Source: an uncultured Actinoplanes sp. (GTDB lineage: Bacteria > Actinomycetota > Actinomycetes > Mycobacteriales > Micromonosporaceae). From it: DNA of 14,202 nt. Below, in pieces: positions 6,701 to 12,561 of this stretch. Position numbers and translations under genes: made by a program. Location of the stretch: positions 1 through 14,202 of the forward strand of contig CAKUMG010000055.1 of NCBI GenBank assembly GCA_934667465.1. Direction: 5' to 3'. A model generated the notes under the pieces. The model was given only the letters and a program-made list of their open reading frames with translations. It was not told the DNA's origin and made no database searches. Each line of letters starts with the position of its first letter. Within the stretch, counting starts at the first letter, position 1.

Positions 6701-7021
6701 CTACATGGCGCAGTCGAGGTAGACGGGACGTTTGACCGCCTCGCCGGTCTCGATCCGGCCGGTCATCGCGGTCTGTGCGCGGGTGGCCGTGAGCCGGCGG
6801 GCGATCTCCTGTGCCGCGGCGAGCTGCCGGGTCAGGATCTCGTCGGCCCGCGGCTTGAGCTCCAGCGGCAGCGCGCCCAGGTTCTGCGGCGGCTGCCAGG
6901 GATCCGCGGCCGGCGTCTCGCTCATCCGGCGCTCGTCGGCGAGCATGATCTCGACCGCGGCCACGTCCATCTCGAGCTCGTCGAGCGCGGCGGCCCAGGC
7001 GTCCCGCCATTGTCCGGTCAC
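6701..7021 (-). CDS. Small protein downstream of FliS, FliT-like by position; function unknown
   Basis: A 106-residue protein, acidic in its first third and mostly helical by appearance (WRDAWAAALDELEMDVAAVEIMLADERRM). It has a Pro-rich middle (TPAADPWQPPQNLGALPLELKP), a second amphipathic helix (RADEILTRQLAAAQEIARRLTATRAQ) and a short tail ending PVYLDCAM with one Cys. I do not recognise the family from sequence. In many bacteria the gene after fliS is fliT, a helical export chaperone of about 100-120 residues, so a chaperone or FliS partner is the natural guess. The start is GTG at 7021-7019 with GGGGA 4 nt upstream, 43 bp after the fliS stop; a longer in-frame version would overlap fliS and looks less likely. 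It ends in TAG, followed by a terminator. Confidence 0.75.
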   Translation of the reverse strand: MTGQWRDAWAAALDELEMDVAAVEIMLADERRMSETPAADPWQPPQNLGALPLELKPRADEILTRQLAAAQEIARRLTATRAQTAMTGRIETGEAVKRPVYLDCAM

Positions 7022-7064
7022 GCTGTCCCCGCCTCGCTTCTGAGAGAGAGTGTCGCTCGTGTGG

Positions 7065-7454
7065 TCAGGCCACGGCTGCGGGGCCCGCTGCCGCCAGGGC
7101 CGCCGCTTCCCGCCAGGCGTCGCGCAGCGGCTCGACATGGCCGCGGCAGCTCTTCACCCGCTCCGGGTCCCGGGCGATGTTCGCCCCGATCAGCTCGGTG
7201 AGCAGGTAGCCGTAGAGGTTCGCCAGGCCGGGGGCACCGTCCCACGCCTCCACGTTCAGGGTGGTGCGCAGCTCCAGAATGATCTCCTGGGCGTGGTTCA
7301 GCTTGTCGTTGGCCACTTCGCGGCTGCCGTTACGCAGGGCCTCCTCGCCCTGGGTCAGGTCCATCACGAGACGGTCGTAGAGCATCACCAGGAGCTTGCC
7401 CGGCGAGGCGGTGGCGACGGAGTCCTGGAGGTAACGGTTCAGCGGAGAAGTCAT
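7065..7454 (-). CDS. fliS: FliS, flagellin export chaperone
   Basis: A 129-residue cytoplasmic helical-bundle chaperone that binds the disordered C-terminus of flagellin, prevents premature polymerisation and delivers it to the export gate. The N-terminal signature RYLQDSVATASPGKLLVMLYDRLVMDL (residues 7-33) is diagnostic (Tyr-x-x-x-x-x-x-Thr-Ala-Ser-Pro, Leu-x-x-Met-Leu-Tyr-Asp), and AWDGAPGLANLYGYLLTELI is the later conserved helix. The C-terminus has an Ala-rich tail. The start ATG at 7454-7452 has AAGGGA 4 nt upstream. An in-frame start 12 codons earlier is rejected because it adds non-conserved residues. A small inverted repeat (GGAATG-GGCG-CATTCC, 7473-7488) lies just before the ribosome binding site. 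Partners in the window are FliC and probably FliW. Confidence 0.96.
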   Translation of the reverse strand: MTSPLNRYLQDSVATASPGKLLVMLYDRLVMDLTQGEEALRNGSREVANDKLNHAQEIILELRTTLNVEAWDGAPGLANLYGYLLTELIGANIARDPERVKSCRGHVEPLRDAWREAAALAAAGPAAVA

Positions 7455-7512
7455 CAGTTCCCTTTTCGTCCAGGAATGGGCGCATTCCATGGGCTGTCAG
7501 GTCGGGTGGTGC

Positions 7513-7540
7513 CCCGGGCCGGCGGCGATGCCGGCCCGGG
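7513..7540. other. Perfect 11-bp hairpin in the fliD-fliS gap
   Basis: CCCGGGCCGGC (7513-7523) pairs perfectly with GCCGGCCCGGG (7530-7540) across a 6-nt loop. No U-tract follows on the minus strand. It may attenuate or protect the fliD-fliS transcript. Confidence 0.7.
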
Positions 7541-7566
7541 TCGTGCGGTCGAACGGGTCCTGCGTT

Positions 7567-7596
7567 CCGCGGCGCGGCGGGCGGGCCGCGCCGCGG
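7567..7596. other. Perfect 12-bp hairpin immediately after fliD
   Basis: CCGCGGCGCGGC (7567-7578) pairs perfectly with GCCGCGCCGCGG (7585-7596) across a 6-nt loop, starting 3 bp beyond the fliD stop. With the hairpin at 7513-7540 it makes a tandem stem pair 26 bp apart. Actinobacteria often use such stems without U-tracts as terminators; partial read-through to fliS is likely, since no clear promoter is seen before fliS. Confidence 0.7.
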
Positions 7597-7599
7597 AGA

Positions 7600-8976
7600 T
7601 CAGCCGAGGCTGGCGATCTGGCCCGAGAGCCAGGTTCCCTGGGACTGGAGCTTGCCGAGGGCGGTCTCCAGATCCGAGTACTGCTTCGACAGCGCCACCT
7701 TCTTGGCGGCGAGCCGGACGTCCCAGTTGTCGATCTGCAGGTTGAGCGAATCGATGTTGTTCTTGCGACCGGTGATCGAGTTGGTGACGTTCTCGATCTG
7801 CTTGTTCGCCACGGCCCGGAAGTTGTCGCCCAGGCCGATGCCGGCCTGCTTGATCGTGGCCGGGTCCGCGTTGTAGGCGGCGGTGAACTTCTCCTCGTCG
7901 AAGGTCAGCTGACCGCTGCGGTCCAGCTCGATGCCGAGCTTGCTGAGCGAGCCGAAGTTGACAGTGTTCGCGGCCTTGTCGGCGGCGATCGTCGCGGCGT
8001 CGGCGGTCTTCGCGTCCGGTGCGGCGGGCGCGCCGTCCTTGCGGAAGGTCAGGCCCTGGCTCACCGCGCTCAGGATGGTCTGACTCATCTGCCGGACCAT
8101 GAAGTCACCGGTCAGCGGGGAGCTGGCCTTGGTCGCCGGGTCGTACTTGGTCTGGCTGGTGACCTCGGTCAGCGAGGCGTTCGCGGCATCCACCAGCGCC
8201 TTGAACTTGGCCGCGATGCCGGCCACGTCGGACGTGGTGTTGAGCGAGACGCCCGACTCCACCTTGCTGACGGTCAGCGTGACGCCGGCCATCAGCCCGG
8301 TGAACGTGTTGGTGCTGCTGGTGACGCTGTAGCCGCCCTCCGCCTCGGAACCGCCGACCTGCAGCTTGGCGTCCGCGGCGGCGCTGGTGGCCAGGGCGAC
8401 CCCGTCCAGGCCGGTGATGGTGAAGCCGTTCTCGGTGCCGGTCTTCGAGCTGACGAACTGCAGGATGTTCTGCTCGCCACCGGTGGTGACGACGGAGGCC
8501 TTGACCCCGATGCCGGCGCCGTTGAGCGCGTCGGCGACGCCCTTGGCGGTCTTGTCGGTCAGCTTGACGGTGACCGGATCCCCGCTGCCGACCTTGACCT
8601 GGATCTCGTCGGCGGTGGTGACCGCCGCCGACTTGTCGACCCGGGCGGTGGTGGACTGGCCCTTGGCGAGCTGCGTGACGTCGAAGGTCATGCTGCCGGT
8701 GGCGGTGTTGGTGCCGCCGACCGCGGTGGCCGTCACGGACGGCGAGGTCGTGGTCGGCTTGATGCCGCGCCAGGTCGCCAGCGCGCTGACGTCGGCCGCG
8801 GCGTTCTTGAGGCCGACGAGCTTGGTGTTGACCGACTGATAGGAGGAGACGACGTTCTCGGCGACGGCGACCTTGTTCTTGAGCCGGTTCTGCGCCGAGC
8901 CTTCGACCTTCATCAGCTGGCTGATGATGTTCGTGGTGTCGAGACCGCTGGCGAGTCCGGAGACTGAACTGGTCAC
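7600..8976 (-). CDS. fliD: FliD, filament cap protein
   Basis: A 458-residue axial protein that forms the cap under which flagellin monomers polymerise. The N-terminus SSVSGLASGLDTTNIISQLMKVE (residues 3-25) is the strongly conserved FliD start. The C-terminal helix (IDNWDVRLAAKKVALSKQYSDLETALGKLQSQGTWL) is the coiled-coil end with the usual Tyr-x-x-Leu-Glu-x-Ala-Leu-x-x-Leu-Gln-x-Gln pattern. The middle is Thr/Val/Gly-rich beta-structured sequence, as expected for the D2/D3 domains. The start is GTG at 8976-8974; AGGAAG lies about 10 nt and TAGGTG 4 nt upstream. The stop is followed at once by two strong hairpins. It lies between fliC and fliS, its usual neighbours. Confidence 0.97.
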   Translation of the reverse strand: MTSSVSGLASGLDTTNIISQLMKVEGSAQNRLKNKVAVAENVVSSYQSVNTKLVGLKNAAADVSALATWRGIKPTTTSPSVTATAVGGTNTATGSMTFDVTQLAKGQSTTARVDKSAAVTTADEIQVKVGSGDPVTVKLTDKTAKGVADALNGAGIGVKASVVTTGGEQNILQFVSSKTGTENGFTITGLDGVALATSAAADAKLQVGGSEAEGGYSVTSSTNTFTGLMAGVTLTVSKVESGVSLNTTSDVAGIAAKFKALVDAANASLTEVTSQTKYDPATKASSPLTGDFMVRQMSQTILSAVSQGLTFRKDGAPAAPDAKTADAATIAADKAANTVNFGSLSKLGIELDRSGQLTFDEEKFTAAYNADPATIKQAGIGLGDNFRAVANKQIENVTNSITGRKNNIDSLNLQIDNWDVRLAAKKVALSKQYSDLETALGKLQSQGTWLSGQIASLG

Positions 8977-9013
8977 GTAGCACCTACTTCCTGCCGGGGC
9001 GGTGATGTGGAGC

Positions 9014-9046
9014 GGGGGTAGCCGGGCTGTTCGCCTGGCTACCCCC
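9014..9046 (-). terminator. Hairpin downstream of fliC, likely terminator
   Basis: GGGGGTAGCCGGGC (9014-9027) pairs with GCCTGGCTACCCCC (9033-9046) over 14 positions with a single imperfect pair and a 5-nt loop. It lies 53 bp beyond the fliC stop and 38 bp before the fliD start. There is no U-run, as is common in high-GC actinobacteria. It could end most fliC transcripts while letting some reach fliD, giving flagellin a large excess over the cap protein. Confidence 0.7.
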
Positions 9047-9049
9047 GTC

Positions 9050-9077
9050 TATTCGGTTGTCAGCGATGTTCGGTTAG
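9050..9077 (-). promoter_or_regulatory. Weak candidate FliA-type promoter for fliD
   Basis: On the minus strand CTAA (9077-9074), 16 bp, then ACCGAATA (9057-9050). This keeps the spacing of the three better promoters but has one mismatch in each half (CTCA to CTAA, GCCGA to ACCGA). If real, transcription would start inside or at the edge of the strong hairpin at 9014-9046, which would then form the 5' end of the fliD mRNA. Confidence 0.3.
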
Positions 9078-9102
9078 TGCGTGCCGGTTGCGGTTCGGTT
9101 AG
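9068..9102. repeat. Direct repeat at the end of fliC
   Basis: GTTCGGTTAG occurs at 9068-9077 and 9093-9102, a 25-bp period; the second copy contains the fliC TAA stop (reverse strand). A shorter TTCGGTT also lies at 9052-9058. This may be a small duplication of the gene's end or a protein-binding site. Confidence 0.5.
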
Positions 9103-10298
9103 CGCAGCAGCGACAGAACGTTCTGCGAGGCCTGGTTGGCCTGCGACAGCATCGAGGTGCCGGCCTGGGTCAGGATCTGGTTGCGGGTGAAGGCGACCAT
9201 CTCCTGGGCCATGTCGGTGTCACGGATACGCGACTCCGACGCGGACAGGTTCTCGACCGAGACGTTCAGGTTGTTGATCGTGTGCTCGAACCGGTTCTGG
9301 TACGCACCGAGGGTCGCCCGGGTGTCCGAGACCGACGTGATCGCCTTGTCGAGCGCGTCGATCGCCTTGTCCGCGCCACCCTCGGCGGTGAGGTCCAGAG
9401 CGTTGGTGCCCAGGGCGCTCGCGCTGACGGCGCCGATGGAGATGCTCATCGTCTCGCCGCTGTTCGCGCCGACCTGGAACTGGCCGCTGTTCGCCGCCGG
9501 GTTCGACGTGCTCGCCGAGGCGCCCAGGCCGAGGTCGGTGTTGCCGCCCGTGGTGAAGCCCTTCGGGCCGTTGAGCTGGAACGTGGCACCGGTACCGTCG
9601 GCTGCGACGGTGGCGCTCACGCTGACCTCATTGCCCTTGAAGCCCTTGCCGGCCGCGGGGTTGCCCGCGGTCTGGTCGGTCAGGGCCGCCTTGATCGCCG
9701 TGTTCATGGCGTCCGCGACGTCCTTGGCGGTGGCGCCCGCCGGGATGGTCGCGTTGGCCGTGATCGGGGGGACCAGGTCCTGGTCGCCGATCTTGGAGAT
9801 CTCGAGCGTCTGGCTGCCGGCGGCGGGCATCGCGGTGACCTTGGTGCCGTCGACCTTGTTGCCGTTGCCGAAGGAGCCGTCGAGCAGCTTCGACTTACCG
9901 AACGAGGTGGTGTTGCCGATCCGGTCGAGCTCCTCGTTGAGCTGGCCGAACTCCTTCTGCGCCGCGGCCTTGGCCTCGGCGTCGTTGGAACCACCGTTGG
10001 CGGCCTGGACCGAGAGGTCACGCATGCGCTGGAGGATCGAGGTGACCTCGTTCAGCGCACCCTCAGCGGTCTGGGCGACCGAGATGCCGTCCTGGGCGTT
10101 GCGGACGGCCTGCTTGAGACCGCCGACCTGGGACCGCAGGCCCTCGGAGATCGAGAGGCCGGCCGCGTCGTCCGCCGCCCGGTTGATGCGGAAACCACTG
10201 GACAGCTTCTCCAGCGACTTCGACATCTGGTTGTCGGTGACCGACAGGTTCCGGTAGGCGTTCTGGGCGGCGATGTTCTGGTTGATGCGAAGACCCAT
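9099..10298 (-). CDS. fliC: FliC, flagellin (filament protein)
   Basis: A 399-residue filament subunit, exported and polymerised outside the cell. The conserved D0/D1 N-terminus ([16 protein letters not shown], then [24 protein letters not shown]) and C-terminus ([17 protein letters not shown], then [12 protein letters not shown] and [16 protein letters not shown]) are intact. The centre (about residues 140-320) is a variable Ala/Gly/Thr-rich surface domain. Asn350 aligns, by counting 50 residues from the C-terminus, with Asn255 of Bacillus subtilis flagellin, a residue I recall as needed for FliW binding. The start is ATG at 10298-10296 with a perfect AAGGAGG 7 nt upstream. The frame stays open well upstream, but that part has no flagellin character and overlaps flgN. 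It is transcribed away from flgN from its own promoter. Confidence 0.98.
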   Translation of the reverse strand: MGLRINQNIAAQNAYRNLSVTDNQMSKSLEKLSSGFRINRAADDAAGLSISEGLRSQVGGLKQAVRNAQDGISVAQTAEGALNEVTSILQRMRDLSVQAANGGSNDAEAKAAAQKEFGQLNEELDRIGNTTSFGKSKLLDGSFGNGNKVDGTKVTAMPAAGSQTLEISKIGDQDLVPPITANATIPAGATAKDVADAMNTAIKAALTDQTAGNPAAGKGFKGNEVSVSATVAADGTGATFQLNGPKGFTTGGNTDLGLGASASTSNPAANSGQFQVGANSGETMSISIGAVSASALGTNALDLTAEGGADKAIDALDKAITSVSDTRATLGAYQNRFEHTINNLNVSVENLSASESRIRDTDMAQEMVAFTRNQILTQAGTSMLSQANQASQNVLSLLR

Positions 10299-10307
10299 GG
10301 TGTTTCC

Positions 10308-10344
10308 TCCTTGATCGGGTCCGTACCGGCTCATCCGTAAGCCG
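10308..10344 (-). promoter_or_regulatory. Candidate CsrA-binding leader of fliC
   Basis: The minus-strand leader holds ACGGA (10338-10334) in the 8-nt loop of a 5-bp hairpin (CGGCT / AGCCG, 10344-10327), a second ACGGA (10324-10320), and AAGGA (10312-10308) inside the Shine-Dalgarno. This is the same order and spacing style as in the flgB leader, and resembles the two-site arrangement known for the Bacillus subtilis hag leader. Repression by CsrA and release by FliW are inferred. Confidence 0.65.
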
Positions 10345-10362
10345 TTCGGCGTTGCGCCGGTC

Positions 10363-10390
10363 TGTTCGGCGGTGGGCCGCCGGACATGAG
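10363..10390 (-). promoter_or_regulatory. Predicted FliA/WhiG-type promoter of fliC
   Basis: On the minus strand CTCA (10390-10387), 16 bp, GCCGAACA (10370-10363). The predicted start is near 10356, giving a leader of about 58 nt that contains the whole hairpin and all three ANGGA sites. The spacing and sequence are the same as for the flgB promoter. Confidence 0.7.
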
Positions 10391-10491
10391 CAGTCTGCGA
10401 AAATTCTTCGGGCTTTTCCGGCAATCGCGTTATTTGCCGCGAACCACCCCGTCCCGGCTGGCGATCCGGCCCCGCTACCTGCCGGAAACCC

Positions 10492-10519
10492 CTCAGAGAC
10501 CGACCGTGCGTGCCGACCT
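10492..10519 (+). promoter_or_regulatory. Predicted FliA/WhiG-type promoter of flgN-flgK-flgL-fliW-csrA
   Basis: CTCA (10492-10495), 16 bp, GCCGACCT (10512-10519). The -10 half is weaker than at fliC and flgB (C in place of A at the sixth base), but the spacing is identical. The predicted start is near 10526. It is arranged back to back with the fliC promoter; the roughly 100 bp between them (10391-10491) include an AT-rich patch at about 10399-10436. Confidence 0.6.
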
Positions 10520-10549
10520 GTCCGGATGAGCAGGGAACGCGCCGTGAGG

Positions 10550-10574
10550 GCCTTCCCCGACAAGTGAGGAAGGC
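10550..10574 (+). promoter_or_regulatory. Hairpin covering the flgN ribosome binding site
   Basis: GCCTTCC (10550-10556) pairs perfectly with GGAAGGC (10568-10574) across an 11-nt loop. The right arm is the best Shine-Dalgarno (AGGAAGG, 10567-10573) for the flgN GTG at 10585. In this fold ribosome access is blocked, so translation of flgN could depend on melting or on a bound factor. Confidence 0.5.
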
Positions 10575-10584
10575 GGACGACCGG

Positions 10585-11070
10585 GTGAGCCTTACCGACC
10601 TGTCCAGCGTCCTGTGGCGAGCGCGCGAACTGCTGGAACTGCTGCTGTTCAAGCTGGAGGAGGAGCAGCTGCTCCTCGCGGCGAACCGGTCCCGCTGGCT
10701 GGCGCACGCCACGCGCGAGGTCGAGGTGGTGCTGGACCAGATCCGGCAGACCGAGGTGGCCCGGGCCGCGTACGCGCAGGCCGTCGCGCTGGAGCTCGGC
10801 CTGCCGGCGGAGGCCTCGCTGGGCGAGCTGGCGGACGCGGCACCGGCACCCTGGGCCGACCTGCTGCACCAGCACCGCAAGGCCTTCCTGACCCTGACCC
10901 AGGAGATCAGCACGATGGCGGACGCCAACCGTGACCTGCTCACGGCCGGTCAGCGCGCGGCCCGCGAAACCATGCTCGCGTTCGCCGGAACCGTGGAAAC
11001 GTATTCGGCGCAGGGCAAGACCGTCAGCGGCGGGATCCGCCGCCCGAGCCTGGTGGATGAGGCGATCTGA
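10585..11070 (+). CDS. flgN: FlgN, export chaperone for FlgK and FlgL
   Basis: A 161-residue, almost wholly helical cytoplasmic protein. FlgN chaperones bind the hook-filament junction proteins FlgK and FlgL and deliver them to the export gate, and both are encoded directly downstream. The N-terminal helix ([35 protein letters not shown]) with Leu-Leu-x-x-Leu-x-x-Lys-Leu-Glu-Glu-Glu is the typical FlgN start. Further heptad-like helices follow, and the tail ([19 protein letters not shown]) resembles the FlgN C-terminal segment (Tyr-x-x-x-Gly). I chose GTG at 10585, 11 nt after AGGAAGG, because conservation begins there; GTG at 10564 would add seven residues. The TGA overlaps the flgK ATG by one base (TGATG), implying coupled translation. 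Confidence 0.92.
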   Translation: MSLTDLSSVLWRARELLELLLFKLEEEQLLLAANRSRWLAHATREVEVVLDQIRQTEVARAAYAQAVALELGLPAEASLGELADAAPAPWADLLHQHRKAFLTLTQEISTMADANRDLLTAGQRAARETMLAFAGTVETYSAQGKTVSGGIRRPSLVDEAI

Positions 11071-12551
11071 TGGGCAGCTCGTTCGGCAGTATCAATACCG
11101 CACTGACCTCGCTGTACGCGCAGCGACGCGGCCTGGACGTGGCCGGGCAGAACATCGCCAACGCGGGCACCGAGGGCTACACCCGGCAACGGGTCAACAT
11201 GCAGGCCTCGGTCGGTTCCGTGGTGCCGGTGCGCTGGGCCACGACGGACGGTCTCGGCACCGGCGTCGAGGTCACCGACGTGCAGCGGCTGCGCGACCAG
11301 TACCTGGAGAACCGGGGCCGCACCGAGCACGGGAACAAGGCCTACCTGACCAACCAGGCATCGGCGTACGCGTCGCTGGAGGACGTGTTCTCCGAGCCCG
11401 GGGACACCGCCCTGCAGGCCCAGATGCACGACATGTGGGCCGCCTGGGGCGACGTCGGCGACGAGCCGAGCAGCACCGCGGCCCGGTCCGCGCTGCTCCA
11501 GCAGACCCGGGTGGTGTCGGACGGCATCAACAGCGCGTACTCCGCCCTCAACAGCCAGTGGAGTGCGAACAACGAGCAGCTCAACAAGTACGCGTCGGAG
11601 GTGAACACGACCGCCGGCACGATCGCGCAGCTCAACGACTCGATCGTCAAGGCCAAGGCCACCGGGGTCGTGGTCAACGAGCTCGAGGACCGCCGGGACA
11701 TGGCGGTCATGAAGCTGTCCGAGCTGACCGGCGCCACGGCGCAGCTGCGCCCCAACGGCTCGATGGACGTCTTCGTCGGCAACTCGCTTCTGGTCAACTA
11801 CAACACCGCGCGGCCGATGGTGGCCAACGCGGGCGTGGCCACGATGGACGCCCAGCGCGACCTCAACGACGGCACGATGCCCGCGGGCACCAGACCGGCC
11901 GGGCTCACCTGGAGCGACACCGGCGACGTGGTGCAGGCCGGCGGGACCATGGGCTCGATGGTCGACTCGATGACCAGCATCCTGCCGAACATGGCGCAGA
12001 AACTGGACAACGTGGCGAAGGCGCTGGTCAACGCGGTCAACACGGCGACCTCCGGCGCGTACAAGACCGACGGCTCGCCGGGGCAGGAGCTGTTCTCCGG
12101 CGACTTCAGCACCGGCAAGTACGCCCGCAACATGCGGGTCGCCATCACCAATCCGTCGGACATCGCGGTCTCCGGCAAGAACGAGACCAACGCCGACGGG
12201 ACGCCGAAGCTCGACGCCGGGGGCAACCCGGTCGGCACGAACGACGGCTCGGTCGCGACCACGCTGTCCGGGACGGCCAAGCAGACCGGCAGCCCGGACC
12301 TCACGTACCAGGACATGATCGCCGACCTGGGCGTGAACGCGCAGACCTCGACGCGGCGCAGCGAGATCCAGGCGAACGTGACGGACCAGATCGACGCCGC
12401 CCGCGAGGCGGAGTCCGGGGTCAACCTCGACGAGGAGATGACCAATCTGCTCACGTACCAGCGCGGTTACGAGGCGGCCTCGCGCGTGCTCACGACGATC
12501 GACTCGATGCTCGACCAATTGATCAACCGCACCGGTCTGGTCGGCAGGTAA
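11070..12551 (+). CDS. flgK: FlgK, hook-filament junction protein 1
   Basis: A 493-residue axial protein that, with FlgL, joins the stiff hook to the filament. The N-terminal D0/D1 part (SINTALTSLYAQRRGLDVAGQNIANAGTEGYTRQRV, residues 7-42) and the C-terminal part (GVNLDEEMTNLLTYQRGYEAASRVLTTIDSMLDQLINRTG) are both canonical for FlgK. The C-terminal Asn-Leu-Asp-Glu-Glu and Tyr-Gln-x-x-Tyr-x-Ala-x-x-x-Val motifs are intact. The central region is a variable, partly Gly/Asn-rich exposed domain. The ATG at 11070 shares one base with the flgN stop. It ends in TAA, 10 bp before flgL. It is probably a client of the FlgN chaperone encoded just upstream. Confidence 0.97.
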   Translation: MGSSFGSINTALTSLYAQRRGLDVAGQNIANAGTEGYTRQRVNMQASVGSVVPVRWATTDGLGTGVEVTDVQRLRDQYLENRGRTEHGNKAYLTNQASAYASLEDVFSEPGDTALQAQMHDMWAAWGDVGDEPSSTAARSALLQQTRVVSDGINSAYSALNSQWSANNEQLNKYASEVNTTAGTIAQLNDSIVKAKATGVVVNELEDRRDMAVMKLSELTGATAQLRPNGSMDVFVGNSLLVNYNTARPMVANAGVATMDAQRDLNDGTMPAGTRPAGLTWSDTGDVVQAGGTMGSMVDSMTSILPNMAQKLDNVAKALVNAVNTATSGAYKTDGSPGQELFSGDFSTGKYARNMRVAITNPSDIAVSGKNETNADGTPKLDAGGNPVGTNDGSVATTLSGTAKQTGSPDLTYQDMIADLGVNAQTSTRRSEIQANVTDQIDAAREAESGVNLDEEMTNLLTYQRGYEAASRVLTTIDSMLDQLINRTGLVGR

Positions 12552-12561
12552 GGGGTAGGAC

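Noticed and set aside
10393..10440. Enteric-style sigma-28 promoter for fliC (TAAC-N15-GCCCGAAG on the minus strand)
   Set aside because: The match is poorer than CTCA-N16-GCCGAACA at 10390-10363, which is shared by two other operons and gives a leader with the full hairpin.
10520..10536. CsrA-type site in the flgN leader (AGGGA at 10532, CCGGATGAG before it)
   Set aside because: Only one plain ANGGA, no hairpin placing it in a loop and no link to the Shine-Dalgarno; not comparable to the flgB and fliC leaders.
10299..10943. In-frame N-terminal extension of flagellin giving a 614-residue protein
   Set aside because: The extra part has no flagellin character, runs through the fliC promoter and into flgN on the other strand; the perfect Shine-Dalgarno and conserved MGLRINQN start fix the ATG at 10298.
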